Assembly: GCA_965217175.1 (NCBI GenBank)
Contig: OZ244251.1
Coordinates: forward strand, 2,666,001 to 2,730,000
Origin: Bin87 sp965217175
GTDB taxonomy: Bacteria; Chloroflexota; Dehalococcoidia; Lucifugimonadales; UBA3495
Direction: 5' to 3'
DNA: 64,000 nucleotides
Both the position numbers and the translations under genes were made by a program. Under the pieces are notes generated by a model. That model was not told the origin of the DNA. It did no database searches and saw only the letters and a list, made by a program, of their open reading frames with translations. Positions 1 to 8,124 of this stretch are shown in pieces (the first letter of the stretch is position 1; each line of letters starts with the position of its first letter).

Positions 1-647
1 CCGAGGTTCATGGGAGAGAGGCCGTGCTCAGCTGGGAAACCACTGCTTCCGGCGGCGTGAAGGTGTATACCGAAAAAGATACCTACACCGCAAACCGATT
101 GGTGATCACCACCGGCGCCTGGGCTGGCAAGTTGGCCCCGCAGGTCGCGGCCCACGCCATCCCCGAACGCCAGGTATTGGGCTGGTTCGCTCCGTATCGT
201 CCCGAGCTGTTCCGTCCTGCGTCGTTCCCCGCGTTCGGCGTGCAGGTAGAAGAGGGACGTTTCTATGGATTCCCTTCGTACGGAATACCCGGCTTCAAAG
301 TCGGTTTGTTCAATCACTTCCGCGAACAGGTCGACCCCGATACCATGCAGCGCGAGCCAACGCTCCAGGACGAAACGGCGTTGCGGGAATTCACCACCCG
401 GTATTTCCCGGAAGCCGCTGGACCCACCCTTGCCCTCAAAACCTGCATGTTCACCAACACGCCGGACGAACATTTCATAATCGATGTATTGCCCGATCAA
501 CCTCAGGTTTCCGTAGCGGCCGGCTTCTCCGGGCATGGTTTCAAGTTTTGCAGCGTAGTCGGAGAGGTGATGGCCGATCTGGCAGAGCATGGCGAGTCTC
601 AACACGACATTTCGCTGTTCAGGCTCAACCGATTCGCCAAGCCGTAA
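1..647 (+). CDS. Covalent-flavin amine oxidase (sarcosine/N-methyltryptophan oxidase family), C-terminal part
   Basis: The reading frame is open from the window edge (codons from base 3) to TAA at 645-647, so the N-terminal FAD-binding half lies outside. The visible part contains KTCMFTNTPDEHFIID. In the monomeric sarcosine oxidase family the Cys of this motif (codon 444-446 here) carries FAD covalently, followed by a second flavin-contact block, here GFSGHGFKF. The family oxidises secondary or N-methyl amines to imines with O2 and releases peroxide. The substrate cannot be named from this fragment. The next gene follows on the same strand after 92 bases, so a shared transcript is plausible. 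Confidence 0.85.
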   Translation, partial: EVHGREAVLSWETTASGGVKVYTEKDTYTANRLVITTGAWAGKLAPQVAAHAIPERQVLGWFAPYRPELFRPASFPAFGVQVEEGRFYGFPSYGIPGFKVGLFNHFREQVDPDTMQREPTLQDETALREFTTRYFPEAAGPTLALKTCMFTNTPDEHFIIDVLPDQPQVSVAAGFSGHGFKFCSVVGEVMADLAEHGESQHDISLFRLNRFAKP

Positions 648-739
648 TCAGCGATTCTCAATCTGGCAGCGGCAATGGCAACCCCTCTTCCAACCCGGCT
701 ATGCGATTCAGACATCCACCATCCGGAGGCTATTCCCCC

Positions 740-1915
740 ATGAAAATTACCGACGTGGAAGCAATCGTATTGATTTGGCCGCCTCCGGATCGGGAATACT
801 GGACCGCTTTACGGCCAATCGGTCGCGTCAACGAACTGCTGGTGCGTGTCCACACCGACGCCGGATTCTACGGGATCGGAGAAGCCCACAGCGCCGGCCA
901 GGGGTTCGCCGGCATCTACCGCCAGGATGCGGACGGTTCGTTTCACGCTGACGGTGCCTCCCGCGCCGTCGTTGATCTGCTAAAACCCATGCTGCTGGGG
1001 CGCGATCCCCTCGACAACGAGCGGCTCTGGGATGAAATGTTCGGATTGTGCCATCGGGTGGGTTGGGGCGCTTCGGGTTTTGGCCGGCCACAGATTCTTA
1101 CTGCTCTGGCCGCCGTCGACATCGCGTTGTGGGACGTCAAGGGTAAGGCCGCCGGGTTGCCGGTCTACAAACTGTTGGGAGGCCACAACAACTCGGTGCC
1201 ATGTTACGTTACCGGTGGCTACTACCAGGATGGCAAATCGGTCTCCGACCTGGTTCAGGAATGCGAGACCTACGTGGAAAAGGGATATGAAGCCATCAAA
1301 CTGAAGATCGGCCACGTCAGCCTCACCGAAGACTACGAACGGGTGTGCGCGGTCCGGCACGCAGTCGGCGCAAGCGTCGACATCATGGTGGACGTTAACG
1401 AAGGGTGGGACGTAGACACGGCTATCCAGGGCGCCCGCATGTTGGAGCCCCTGAATATCCGCTGGTTGGAGGAACCGGTCCATTGGTACGACCGCGTAAC
1501 CGGTCTCGGCAAAGTCGCCGCCGCCACGACCATCCCCATCGCATCCGGCGAGAACGCGGTAACCCGGTGGGACGCACGTGATTTGATCCGTCTTGGGGGC
1601 GTGAAAGTAATGCAGTATGACAGCACACGCAACTGCGGCATCACCGAGTGTTTGCGGATCGCCGGTTTGTGTGCCGCTGAAAATGTGCGCCTCGCACCGC
1701 ACCACGACCCGCAGGTGCACGGCCACGTGGTCGCGGGCTTGTCCGTAGGTGAAATCTGCGAAACGTTCCCGTCAGCCGATCGGGATCCCATTTGGGAGGA
1801 GCTCTTCACCGTTCGTCCAGAAATCATCGGGGGCAAGATGACATTGTTGGATCGGCCGGGATGGGGCATCGAGTTGAACGAACGTACGCTGGAACAGCGC
1901 GGTGTCTGGGCATAG
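740..1915 (+). CDS. Enolase-superfamily dehydratase/racemase (mandelate racemase subgroup)
   Basis: A 391-aa protein. ATG 740 is chosen because GGAGG lies at 725-729 and the family N-terminus (MKITDVEAIVLIW) starts there; the frame stays open upstream but without family sequence. Active-site residues are visible: KxK at K187/K189, metal ligands D218 (VDVNEGWD), E244/E245 (WLEEP) and E271 (GENAV), and H321/H322 (APHHDPQVH). This is the mandelate racemase/acid-sugar dehydratase arrangement, which abstracts a proton alpha to a carboxylate. The substrate is probably a hydroxy acid or sugar acid, but this is not determinable. The gene lies directly downstream of the amine oxidase, suggesting joint catabolism of an imported organic acid or amine. 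Confidence 0.88.
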   Translation: MKITDVEAIVLIWPPPDREYWTALRPIGRVNELLVRVHTDAGFYGIGEAHSAGQGFAGIYRQDADGSFHADGASRAVVDLLKPMLLGRDPLDNERLWDEMFGLCHRVGWGASGFGRPQILTALAAVDIALWDVKGKAAGLPVYKLLGGHNNSVPCYVTGGYYQDGKSVSDLVQECETYVEKGYEAIKLKIGHVSLTEDYERVCAVRHAVGASVDIMVDVNEGWDVDTAIQGARMLEPLNIRWLEEPVHWYDRVTGLGKVAAATTIPIASGENAVTRWDARDLIRLGGVKVMQYDSTRNCGITECLRIAGLCAAENVRLAPHHDPQVHGHVVAGLSVGEICETFPSADRDPIWEELFTVRPEIIGGKMTLLDRPGWGIELNERTLEQRGVWA

Positions 1916-1945
1916 GCAAGCCGTCGGCGGTGTTTCGGCCAAACC

Positions 1946-2320
1946 ATGATCTGGATATTGGTTGCGGCCGGCGGCGCCATCGGTTCGGTGTTAAGATTCG
2001 GCGCCAACCGGTTGGCGATCCACTACCTAGGGCCCGATACCGTCGTCAGCACGTTCGCGGTAAACGTAATCGGTTCGTTTGCGCTGGGCGTGTTGGCAGT
2101 CGTTTTCATCGCCCGCACCGGTATTCCCCTGGAGTTGCGGGCGATGGCCACCGTTGGCCTGTTGGGCGGGTTCACCACGTTTTCAACGCTGGCCTACGAC
2201 GGCGTGCGCCTGCTGTCCGGCGGAGAATTCACCCGCGCCGCCACATCAATCGCTGCCAACCTGATCCTGGGCCTGGCAGCTGCCTACCTCGGTGTCCTGG
2301 TCGGGCGGGCTTTGTCCTGA
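1946..2320 (+). CDS. crcB: Fluoride channel CrcB/Fluc
   Basis: A 124-aa, almost entirely hydrophobic protein with four predicted membrane helices, the usual size for Fluc channels. Family signatures are present: GGAIGSVLRF near the N-terminus, NVIGSFALG in helix 2 and GLLGGFTTFSTLAYD in helix 3, which carries the pore phenylalanine/Na+-site break. Fluc proteins form antiparallel dimers that export fluoride. The gene starts 30 bases after the dehydratase stop, so it probably shares that transcript. No room exists for a fluoride riboswitch directly upstream. Confidence 0.93.
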   Translation: MIWILVAAGGAIGSVLRFGANRLAIHYLGPDTVVSTFAVNVIGSFALGVLAVVFIARTGIPLELRAMATVGLLGGFTTFSTLAYDGVRLLSGGEFTRAATSIAANLILGLAAAYLGVLVGRALS

Positions 2321-2412
2321 ATTGGTGAGCCATGGTCCGGTTGCGTGCGCATCAAATCCCCGCAATGGGTTCAACCGCCCGGCCGACACTCCGACGAACG
2401 GACGCGAGAATG

Positions 2413-2441
2413 TTGGCCTCGCAAATCGTCGATGATAGAAT
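2413..2441 (+). promoter_or_regulatory. Putative sigma-70-type promoter for the PAC2 gene
   Basis: TTGGCC (2413-2418) and TAGAAT (2436-2441) are separated by 17 bases, and the gene start is 60 bases downstream. Read by eye only. Confidence 0.45.
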
Positions 2442-2500
2442 GCTGACGAAATAATCATTTCGCGAAACATAGCCCGTAACTGACCAACAAGGACACGCTC

Positions 2501-3391
2501 ATGCCAACCCTGGAAGACTATTTGATTGTCAGTGAATACCCTCAACAAACCGTTGATCGTATGGTCATTGCCTTTCGCGGTTGGCCGGACGCCGGCGATG
2601 CTGCCACCGCCGCACTGAATTACATACTCACCACATTGGGAGCCGAAAAATTCGCCGAGATTGACCCCGAAGAATTTTTCAATTTCGCCCAGGAACGACC
2701 CCGATCAACCCGTGGCAAGGACGGCAGGCGACATCTCCAGTGGCCGTCCAACGAATTCTTTCTCCGGCCTGGCAACGAATCCGTTCCATCAACCCTGTTT
2801 TACCTCGGAACCGAACCGCACCTCCGCTGGCGCACGTTCGCCTCGCTGGTGGGCGATTTGGCCAAGCGCTGCGGCGTAAAATCGGTGGTACACATGGGGG
2901 CCCTCCTGGACGCTGTGCCACACACACGCAGCACTCGCTTTACGGGTACTTCCTCCAACCAAAACATCCAGGCGTTGCTGGATGTTGGCAGTATCCGTTC
3001 ATCCAATTATCAGGGACCCTCCGGCATCACTGTGCCCATCTCAGAGTCACTGGCCAGCCGGGGCATCAGTTTTACCTCGCTTTGGGGCCACGTTTCCCAT
3101 TACCTGCACGCCACTCCCAATTTTCGGGTCAGCCTGGGATTGGTTAGCAATCTGTCGGAAATGCTGAATCTTCCCATAGACTTGGCTCGCCTGGGCACTA
3201 TGGCAGATGCTTTCGACCAGGAGGTTGGCAAGGTGATAATCGACGACGAGCAGCTCACCAAGTACATCGTCACCCTGGAAGAACGTTACGACGAAGCCGT
3301 GGAGCAACCGGAGATGCCCGACCCTGCCGATCTGGTGCGCGAACTGGAACGTTACCTCCGCGAGGAACGCCGGGAAAACCCCGGCCAATAG
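2501..3391 (+). CDS. PAC2 family protein
   Basis: A 296-aa soluble protein. The start of the domain (VIAFRGWPDAGDAA) and the phosphorylase-like alpha/beta pattern with VVHMGALLDAVPHTR match the PAC2 family (proteasome assembly chaperone 2-like, PF09754). This family is common in actinobacteria and Chloroflexota, and its biochemical role is unsettled. It is usually linked to protein quality control because the archaeal/eukaryotic relatives chaperone proteasome assembly. The C-terminal 40 residues are charged and probably helical (ELERYLREERRENPGQ). It stands alone with its own promoter-like sequence; no proteasome gene is in this window. Confidence 0.82.
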   Translation: MPTLEDYLIVSEYPQQTVDRMVIAFRGWPDAGDAATAALNYILTTLGAEKFAEIDPEEFFNFAQERPRSTRGKDGRRHLQWPSNEFFLRPGNESVPSTLFYLGTEPHLRWRTFASLVGDLAKRCGVKSVVHMGALLDAVPHTRSTRFTGTSSNQNIQALLDVGSIRSSNYQGPSGITVPISESLASRGISFTSLWGHVSHYLHATPNFRVSLGLVSNLSEMLNLPIDLARLGTMADAFDQEVGKVIIDDEQLTKYIVTLEERYDEAVEQPEMPDPADLVRELERYLREERRENPGQ

Positions 3392-3501
3392 AGTCGTCCG
3401 GCCTCCCGCGCCAGGCCGCTGCGCGTGTGCCACTTCCATCCCCCGGCCGGCGACGACCGCTCGTTCTTGGCGCCGGGCACGACCCGGTCGGCGCCAGTTG
3501 C

Positions 3502-3530
3502 TTGCCCGTACTTTGTCCGGCGGGTATAGT
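3502..3530 (+). promoter_or_regulatory. Promoter of the protoglobin/AroQ-like operon
   Basis: TTGCCC (3502-3507), a 17-base spacer, then TATAGT (3525-3530). The ribosome site GGAGG (3559-3563) and TTG start (3570) follow at a normal distance. This is one of the cleanest sigma-70-type matches in the window. Confidence 0.6.
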
Positions 3531-3569
3531 CAACACATTCACACTCAGGATGATCAGCGGAGGCCTCCA

Positions 3570-4232
3570 TTGACCATTTTCGACTGGCCCGCCCGGATGC
3601 GGCAAATGGCTGATTTCGTTGGATTAGGTGACGATGATCTGGAATTGATTCGGGAAAGCGGACCTTTCCTGCTGGCCCGGGCCGATGAGTTGACCTCCGC
3701 CGTCTACGACCATTTCCTCAAGTTCCCCGCCGCCGCCAGGTTCTTCCTCACACCAGACGGCGAAGTGGATCAAACGCGTTTGGACCGGCGCAAGCACAGC
3801 CTGGCTCGCTGGTTGCAAAACAGCATCGCGTTTGAAATCAACGAGCAATTCCCCGTGTTTTTGCTGGCGATAAGCGTCGTTCACAGCAACCCGTCTTTGG
3901 AACGCGGATACCTGGGATCGGTGCCGGCCCGATTCATGATCGGTACCATGTCCTTCGCGCAAACCGCCATCGCCTCGGTGTTGTCGGAAGACATGGACGA
4001 CCCGAAGCGCGTGCTGGCAGCGTCGGTGGCGTGGAATAAACTTCTGATGCTGCAGCTGGACGTCCTGCTGGCCGGCTACGTTACCGAAACCCCCACACCC
4101 GCCACCCTGCCCCCCTCCGCCGAGGACGACCCACTACCGGGCGATCCCCCCAACGGGGTGCGACAGGTGCTTACCAACATCCTAGACGATAATCGGGAAA
4201 ACGGCAGTTCCCGCACCAACCAAGGAGAATAA
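3570..4232 (+). CDS. Protoglobin-domain protein
   Basis: A 220-aa protein. TTG 3570 is the chosen start: GGAGG ends 6 bases before it, and upstream codons lie in the promoter. The region from about residue 10 to 175 has the globin-coupled-sensor/protoglobin pattern: an N-terminal LGLGDDDLELI helix, then VYDHFLKFPAAARFF, and H105 in VVHSNPSLERGYLG, the likely proximal haem ligand. Protoglobins bind haem and O2, NO or CO. No output domain (GGDEF, HisK, MCP) follows; the C-terminal 50 residues are Pro/Asp-rich and look disordered. The stop is two bases before the next ATG, so both proteins should be co-translated and may act together. Confidence 0.8.
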   Translation: MTIFDWPARMRQMADFVGLGDDDLELIRESGPFLLARADELTSAVYDHFLKFPAAARFFLTPDGEVDQTRLDRRKHSLARWLQNSIAFEINEQFPVFLLAISVVHSNPSLERGYLGSVPARFMIGTMSFAQTAIASVLSEDMDDPKRVLAASVAWNKLLMLQLDVLLAGYVTETPTPATLPPSAEDDPLPGDPPNGVRQVLTNILDDNRENGSSRTNQGE

Positions 4233-4234
4233 CG

Positions 4235-4663
4235 ATGACCAAGGTGTTAGTTATACAGGGAGCCGGCATGAATATGCGCGGCAAGGTTCAGGTCGAGATA
4301 TTCGGCCCCCAGACGCTGGACGAAATCAACGACCAGATTCGTGCCTATGGCGAAAACCTGGGCGTGGATGTCGAGATTGTGCACTCCAACATCGAAGGCG
4401 AAGTCGTCAATGCCCTCTACGATGCCTGCGATCGCGGCATAGATGCGTGCCTCATCAACCCCGCCGGATATACCACCCTGGCCGGCCCTCTGCGCGGCGC
4501 GATCCAGCAGGTGCCCATGCCCGTTATCGAGGTTCACGCCAGCAACCCGACCGCCCGCGGCACGGTATCCGCCGTCCTGCCGGTCAGCAAGGGCTGCGTG
4601 TACGGTTTTGGGGTGTATGGCTACTACCTGGCCATGGAGGCCGTCAAACACACTACGGGTTAG
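4235..4663 (+). CDS. Type II dehydroquinase-fold protein with altered active site
   Basis: 142 aa, the length of AroQ. Fold signatures are clear: NPAGYTTLAGPLR (N75), PVIEVHASN (H101), R108 in NPTARG, and a C-terminal GYYLAMEAV. However, the lid segment that normally reads roughly NLNLLG-R-P-YG is GMNMRGKVQVEIFG here. The catalytic Tyr is replaced by F23, the lid Arg is replaced by Val, and the usual Asn of GPN is Gly. Established AroQ chemistry needs that Tyr/Arg pair to remove the axial proton of 3-dehydroquinate. The protein is therefore probably not a normal dehydroquinase, or has a changed substrate. It is co-translated with the protoglobin, and no other shikimate gene is nearby. Confidence 0.8.
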   Translation: MTKVLVIQGAGMNMRGKVQVEIFGPQTLDEINDQIRAYGENLGVDVEIVHSNIEGEVVNALYDACDRGIDACLINPAGYTTLAGPLRGAIQQVPMPVIEVHASNPTARGTVSAVLPVSKGCVYGFGVYGYYLAMEAVKHTTG

Positions 4664-4685
4664 ACGGCCGGTTTCCCGTCAACGG

Positions 4686-4877
4686 TTATTCACACCGCAG
4701 GCAACGCACATCTTTGAAAACAGTGTCGTGGATGCTCGGGTTGGTAATAAGGTAATCCATGATGATCCGTACTACCTTCCCTTCGTCCGCGATGTCGTAC
4801 TTCTCTTTGGAAGTATTGATCAGGCCGATGTGTTCGGCGTTCACGTCCACGGTGATTTCTGTCTTGGTGCCGGCCAT
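4686..4877 (-). CDS. Small unknown protein, possibly ribbon-helix-helix-like
   Basis: 63 aa, starting at ATG 4875-4877 with a good ribosome site (GCAGGAG) upstream on the minus strand. The sequence begins with a beta-like stretch (TKTEITVDVNAEH) followed by a predicted helix (DEGKVVRIIMDYLITNP) and ends in CLRCE. This length and strand-helix order recall small ribbon-helix-helix DNA-binding proteins, but I do not recognise the family. The gene converges with the AroQ-like gene, leaving 22 bases between stops. Confidence 0.55.
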   Translation of the reverse strand: MAGTKTEITVDVNAEHIGLINTSKEKYDIADEGKVVRIIMDYLITNPSIHDTVFKDVRCLRCE

Positions 4878-5003
4878 TTGATCAGCTCCTGCATTAAATG
4901 GGATTCAGAATCGGCGCGGCATGAAACATTTCGCCGCAGCGACTTAGGATAGCCCGTTGACCTCGTCGATTCAACTGCGCCCCCCGTTCATCCTGCTCAT
5001 TCC

Positions 5004-5312
5004 GTTCATCCTGAGCCTGTCGAAGGACCCCCTCTCCCCTCGTGGCGAGAGGGGCCGGGGGTGAGGGCCGCACCCACCCTCCCCCGTTCATCCTGAGCCT
5101 GTCGAAGGACCCCCTCCCCCAGTGGGGGAGGGACTTGGGGTGGAGGGCGAACCCACCCTCCCCCGTTCATCCTGAGCCTGTCGAAGGACGCCCTCTCCCC
5201 TCGTGGGAGAGTGGCCGGGGGTGAGGGGCGTATCCACCCTCCCCCGTTCATCCTGAGCCTGTCGAAGGACCCCCTCTCCCCTCGTGGGAGAGGGGCCAGG
5301 GGCGAGGGGCGT
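5004..5312. repeat. Tandem array of four ~80-bp palindrome-bearing units
   Basis: The 25-base motif GTTCATCCTGAGCCTGTCGA plus AGGAC begins at 5004, 5086, 5165 and 5246 (spacing 82, 79, 81). Between copies lies a second module of the form CCTCTCCC...GGGAGAGGGGC followed by CGGGGGTGAGG. Both modules are partly palindromic. ORFs across this stretch are repeat artefacts. The first module recurs as single copies inside transposases at 18474 and 24562, the second at about 63302-63340. The array fills the space between the small unknown gene and the zinc-ribbon gene. Confidence 0.9.
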
Positions 5313-5390
5313 ACGCAACCCGAACATCCTGCCACCGAATCGCCTGGCCTCCACTCGCCGGTTTTAGCAAAACATCGGTTCAACAAATCA

Positions 5391-5419
5391 TTCAAACTTG
5401 ACCGGGCGCTGGCTACAAT
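5391..5419 (+). promoter_or_regulatory. Putative promoter for zinc-ribbon gene
   Basis: TTCAAA (5391-5396), 17 bases, TACAAT (5414-5419), then GGAGG at 5464-5468. Weak -35, good -10; visual match only. Confidence 0.35.
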
Positions 5420-5475
5420 GGAATCAGGACGCCGGCTGCTCTCCGGCCGGTATCACTCAGATTGGAGGTTTTGAT

Positions 5476-5694
5476 ATGGCGTCTGCCAAAACTTCGTACC
5501 TGTGCCCGAAATGCCAAAGCACTTCATACGAAACTGACGAGTTCAGGGCCACCGGTGGCAATTTCGCCAAATTCTTTGACGTTCAAAACAAGAAATTCAT
5601 GACGGTGTCGTGTACCCAATGCGGTTACACCGAAATCTACCGCGGCGACACTTCCAAACTCAGCAATATTTTCGACTTCTTCGCCGGCGGTTAG
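5476..5694 (+). CDS. Small zinc-ribbon protein
   Basis: 72 aa from ATG 5476, preceded by GGAGG at 5464-5468. Two CxxC knuckles (CPKC near residue 10 and CTQC near residue 50) with the following TEIYRGDTSKLSNIFDFF match the bacterial Zn-ribbon family PF09855. These proteins bind one zinc ion and are presumed nucleic-acid-binding or assembly factors; no defined function is known. The upstream in-frame codons are non-family sequence, so the shorter start is preferred. A hairpin follows the stop immediately. Confidence 0.85.
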   Translation: MASAKTSYLCPKCQSTSYETDEFRATGGNFAKFFDVQNKKFMTVSCTQCGYTEIYRGDTSKLSNIFDFFAGG

Positions 5695-5721
5695 GCTCGG
5701 GCGTTATTTCCGCCCGAGCCT
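5693..5721. terminator. Strong hairpin after zinc-ribbon gene
   Basis: An 11-bp perfect stem (AGGCTCGGGCG, 5693-5703, with CGCCCGAGCCT, 5711-5721) overlaps the TAG stop. It is followed on the + strand by A5 rather than T. It could therefore terminate minus-strand transcription, or act as an mRNA 3' stabiliser. Confidence 0.55.
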
Positions 5722-5733
5722 AAAAATCAGATC

Positions 5734-5768
5734 GGCCCTCCGCTATCAAACGGAGGGCCCTATCTTTT
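5734..5768 (+). terminator. Rho-independent-type terminator
   Basis: A 9-bp stem GGCCCTCCG (5734-5742) / CGGAGGGCC (5751-5759) followed by CTATCTTTT. It terminates the zinc-ribbon transcript and lies immediately beside the 3' end of the opposing tRNA gene. Confidence 0.7.
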
Positions 5769-5845
5769 GGTACCCCGGATGGGCTTCGATCCCATGATCT
5801 CCACCTTGAAAGGGTGGCGTCCTTGCCAGGCTAGACGACCGGGGC
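5768..5845 (-). tRNA. tRNA-Glu (anticodon UUC), CCA encoded
   Basis: A 78-nt cloverleaf on the minus strand. The acceptor GCCCCGG pairs with CCGGGGT, the anticodon loop CTTTCAA has anticodon TTC, the T arm is ATGGG/CCCAT, and the 3' CCA is encoded (TGG at 5768-5770 on +). The T loop reads ATCGAAG, with A where T54 is usual, a small oddity. It lies 52 bases from the left border of the island, but the integrase-side sequence is on its 5' flank and the duplicated border is argC, so the tRNA is not the attachment site. Confidence 0.95.
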
Positions 5846-5897
5846 AAGCTGGCATCGTGGAGAACGATGCTCGTTTAATGTATCACAAGAATACCGA

Positions 5898-5966
5898 TTA
5901 TGGGTAGACGGCCAGCGCCTCCAGCGACATCTCTTCCGGAAACCCGCACATCAGGTTCATGTTCAA
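5898..5966 (-). pseudogene. Orphan 3' end of argC (left island border)
   Basis: Read on the minus strand this encodes NMNLMCGFPEEMSLEALAVY, then Pro and a TAA stop (5898-5900). It matches the last 21 residues of the intact ArgC at 45041-46069, with only Ala/Glu and Asp/Glu changes. At the DNA level it is about 85 percent identical over 67 bases, with most differences at silent positions. Similarity stops abruptly at about 5964. This is what remains of the original host argC end if an element inserted inside argC while supplying its own replacement 3' end at the other border. Confidence 0.85.
5944..5963. other. Putative attachment core, left (attL)
   Basis: The 20 bases CCGCACATCAGGTTCATGTT are identical to 45087-45106. 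They are the longest exact match between the two argC 3' ends, and lie where similarity ends on the island side. Inferred crossover site of the island integrase. Confidence 0.65.
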
Positions 5967-6071
5967 AAGGGGCCGTCTCCAAAGACCGCAGTACCACACC
6001 ACATTACATCCAAGTACAATCAGAACAAACATTCGGGATAAGCGGGTGGTTTGTTGTCATATCCCGGGACG

Positions 6072-6096
6072 TTTGTCGGCAATTTGTCGGCAAACC
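6072..6096. repeat. Putative integrase arm-site pair, left
   Basis: Two TGTCGGCAA copies 11 bases apart, the second followed by ACC, lie between the integrase stop and the left core. The right border has the same arrangement in the same orientation at 45002-45025. Helical-turn spacing suggests protein binding. Confidence 0.5.
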
Positions 6097-6102
6097 GCCC
6101 CC

Positions 6103-7230
6103 TCACTCACGCAACGCCCCAGCCACGCCCTCAGCCACGTCCCGCTGCCATGCCGGCAACGCATGAGCGTAAATATCCAGCATCACCGACACCCGGGAAT
6201 GTCCCAGCCGCTTGGATACCACCACCGGATTATGGCCCTCCTGCAGCGCCACCGAGGCGTGGAAATGCCGGAGCGCCCTCGCAGTTAGTCCCATGACGCC
6301 CAACGACTCTCCACGACGCCGCAACCGGTTCTGGAAAGTGTCCGCCGCCAGGTAGAAACCCACTTCGTTGGGTAAAACCAACCGCAATTCGTGCCAGGAC
6401 TCCCCAGCCTTGACACGACAGGCCAGCTGCCGCTCGCCGTGCTCCCGGAGCACCTCCACCGTGCCGGCATCCAGATCAATACGCTGCCGACCAGCACGAG
6501 TCTTGGGCGGACCAGCCCCTAGCCCGCCTCCCGACACCTTCATCAGGTTGTTCACCACCGCCAAATGGCCGCCCTCCAGGGAAACGTCGGCCCACCGCAG
6601 GGCCAAGACCTCGCCGCTACGCATCCCGGTATGGGCCAGCAGGTGGCATAGGGCGTGAACATCGGGCTCTACCTCACGGAGGTGCGCCAGAACCCGGATC
6701 ACCGAAGCCACGTCCGGCACCACCGGTTCCTAGGGCCGATAGGCCAATGCGCCTAAGCCCGTAATCGGACTACGGGTAATCAATCCCGATTTCAGGGCAT
6801 AGTTCAAGATACATGTCAGCACCTGGCGAGCATAACGCAAAACACTCAATCCGACGCCCCTCATCAACAAACGATCCTCCATGCCCGACACATCCCGGCT
6901 CGTCAGACGTGGCAACGGGATATCACCCAGCTCCGGCTTCAGACGCAACCGCACCTCGCGGCTGTACAGTTCTCAACTCTGCTGGCGCAGACGGGGGTAT
7001 ACCTGATGCTCCAGCCAGCGATCCATGAACTCGCCCAGAAGCGCCCGGGACGACATGACGCCCTGGCTCATCTCAGCAGCACGGAGCAGCTGGTTCAACA
7101 CTCGTTCCGCCTCAGCCTTGGTACCCCGCACCGTCCGGAACTGGCGTATCCGCTCACCGCCGGCATCCCGGCCCACATCCACGGTCAGCTCCCAGGAGCC
7201 ACGGCTACGGCGACGCACGCTGCCACGCAT
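6103..7230 (-). pseudogene. Tyrosine site-specific integrase, broken by two in-frame stops
   Basis: Translation from ATG 7228-7230 (good ribosome site CCTCC at 7239-7243 on +) gives about 375 codons in one frame. It is interrupted by TGA (6973-6975) and TAG (6730-6732). The N-terminus (MRGSVRRRSRGSWELTVDVG) is the typical AP2-like arm-binding domain. The middle is the SAM-like core-binding domain. The C-terminal part has the catalytic Arg (HTGMRSGEVLALRW), LRHFHAS, GHSRVSV and the nucleophile Tyr in LDIYAH. The first catalytic His of the usual HxLR box is Arg here (RALR). It would have catalysed island integration and excision at argC. Confidence 0.85.
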
Positions 7231-7636
7231 CAGGCAAACCTCCAAAGTTGGTTCTGAACTGGAATGGTGGGTCCCACCGTTGCTATTGTGAACCTTTTGG
7301 CGCCTGTCCAGTCGCACAACGTCGTCGCCGAAGCCAATCCCGATGTTCGGTCCCTCATCTCCGACTCTAGTCACGCTGTTGCAGAACGCGCAATGGCCGG
7401 CCTGTCACTCTCTGTCGAGATTCTGTACCAATCTGAAGCACCACCCGGATCGGGGCAGATCCCCACATAGGGCAATGGGCGGGAAGGGGCGAGGATTGGC
7501 CGGGCAGATGCAACGCGGAGTAGTGCGGGTATAACGTCTACCACCTGGGACCCACCGCCGATTGCACCCATCTTAAGGACGCCGGCTGATGGCGCGGCAT
7601 CCGGTGGGAGGGTCAATGGGAGAACCCCCCGGACCG
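7231..7636. other. Island non-coding stretch
   Basis: No recognisable gene. ORFs here are short and have no family features. The stretch separates two integrase genes and may be decayed sequence of the second one. Confidence 0.4.
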
Positions 7637-8029
7637 CTAGCCAACCTCCATCCCAGATATCTGGGCAGCAGTAAGCCGGTCCACCGGAATATCACCCAGC
7701 TCGCGAAGCAAGTAGAACGGCACCGCCCGATCATACCAGCGGCATGTTTGAGAACGGAGCCGGGGGAGACACCCGCTCCTTCGGCCAACTCCCCACGAAA
7801 TCTCCCAAGAGCAGGCGGGGCGATAATTGCCCGCGCCCATATCAGCTTCGCGGAGCATACCGTTCAACACTCGTTCCGCCTCCGTCCTGGTGCCACGCAC
7901 CGTGCGGAACGAGCGCACGCGCTTGCCCTCCGCAATCCCGACCCAGATCCACACCGTCAGCTCCCAGGAGCCACGGCCACGGTGACGCGCGCTACCACGC
8001 ACAGATTTTGCTCCAACATTTGGGTTCAT
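7637..8029 (-). pseudogene. Second tyrosine integrase, N-terminal remnant
   Basis: Starting near ATG 8027-8029 the frame reads HRGRGSWELTVWIWVG, then VRSFRTVRGTRTEAERVL, closely similar to the first integrase N-terminus (SRGSWELTVDVG, IRQFRTVRGTKAEAERVL). After residue 80 the frame drifts (RPACSWEISWGV), indicating a frameshift. It regains a core-binding-domain match (LRELGDIPVDRLTAAQISGM) before ending. No catalytic domain follows. It suggests a second, older integration event or a duplication of the island integrase. Confidence 0.75.
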
Positions 8030-8124
8030 CAAGAACCGGACGATCCGCACGATAATATAGAGGAACACAAGCTGCCGAACTTGCCCTGACGCCACCGGGG
8101 CAAACTGGACCAAAAGGAGAAACC

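Noticed and set aside
1916..1945. Fluoride riboswitch upstream of crcB
   Set aside because: Only 30 bases separate crcB from the preceding gene, too short for the aptamer.
5004..5312. Possible CRISPR array at the 5 kb repeats
   Set aside because: Only four units, the sequence between repeats is itself repeated rather than unique, the 80-bp period is wrong, and the module recurs as single copies elsewhere.
5768..5845. tRNA-Glu as the island attachment site
   Set aside because: The island lies on the 5' side of the tRNA, no duplicated tRNA end is visible at 45 kb, and the duplicated border sequence is the argC end.
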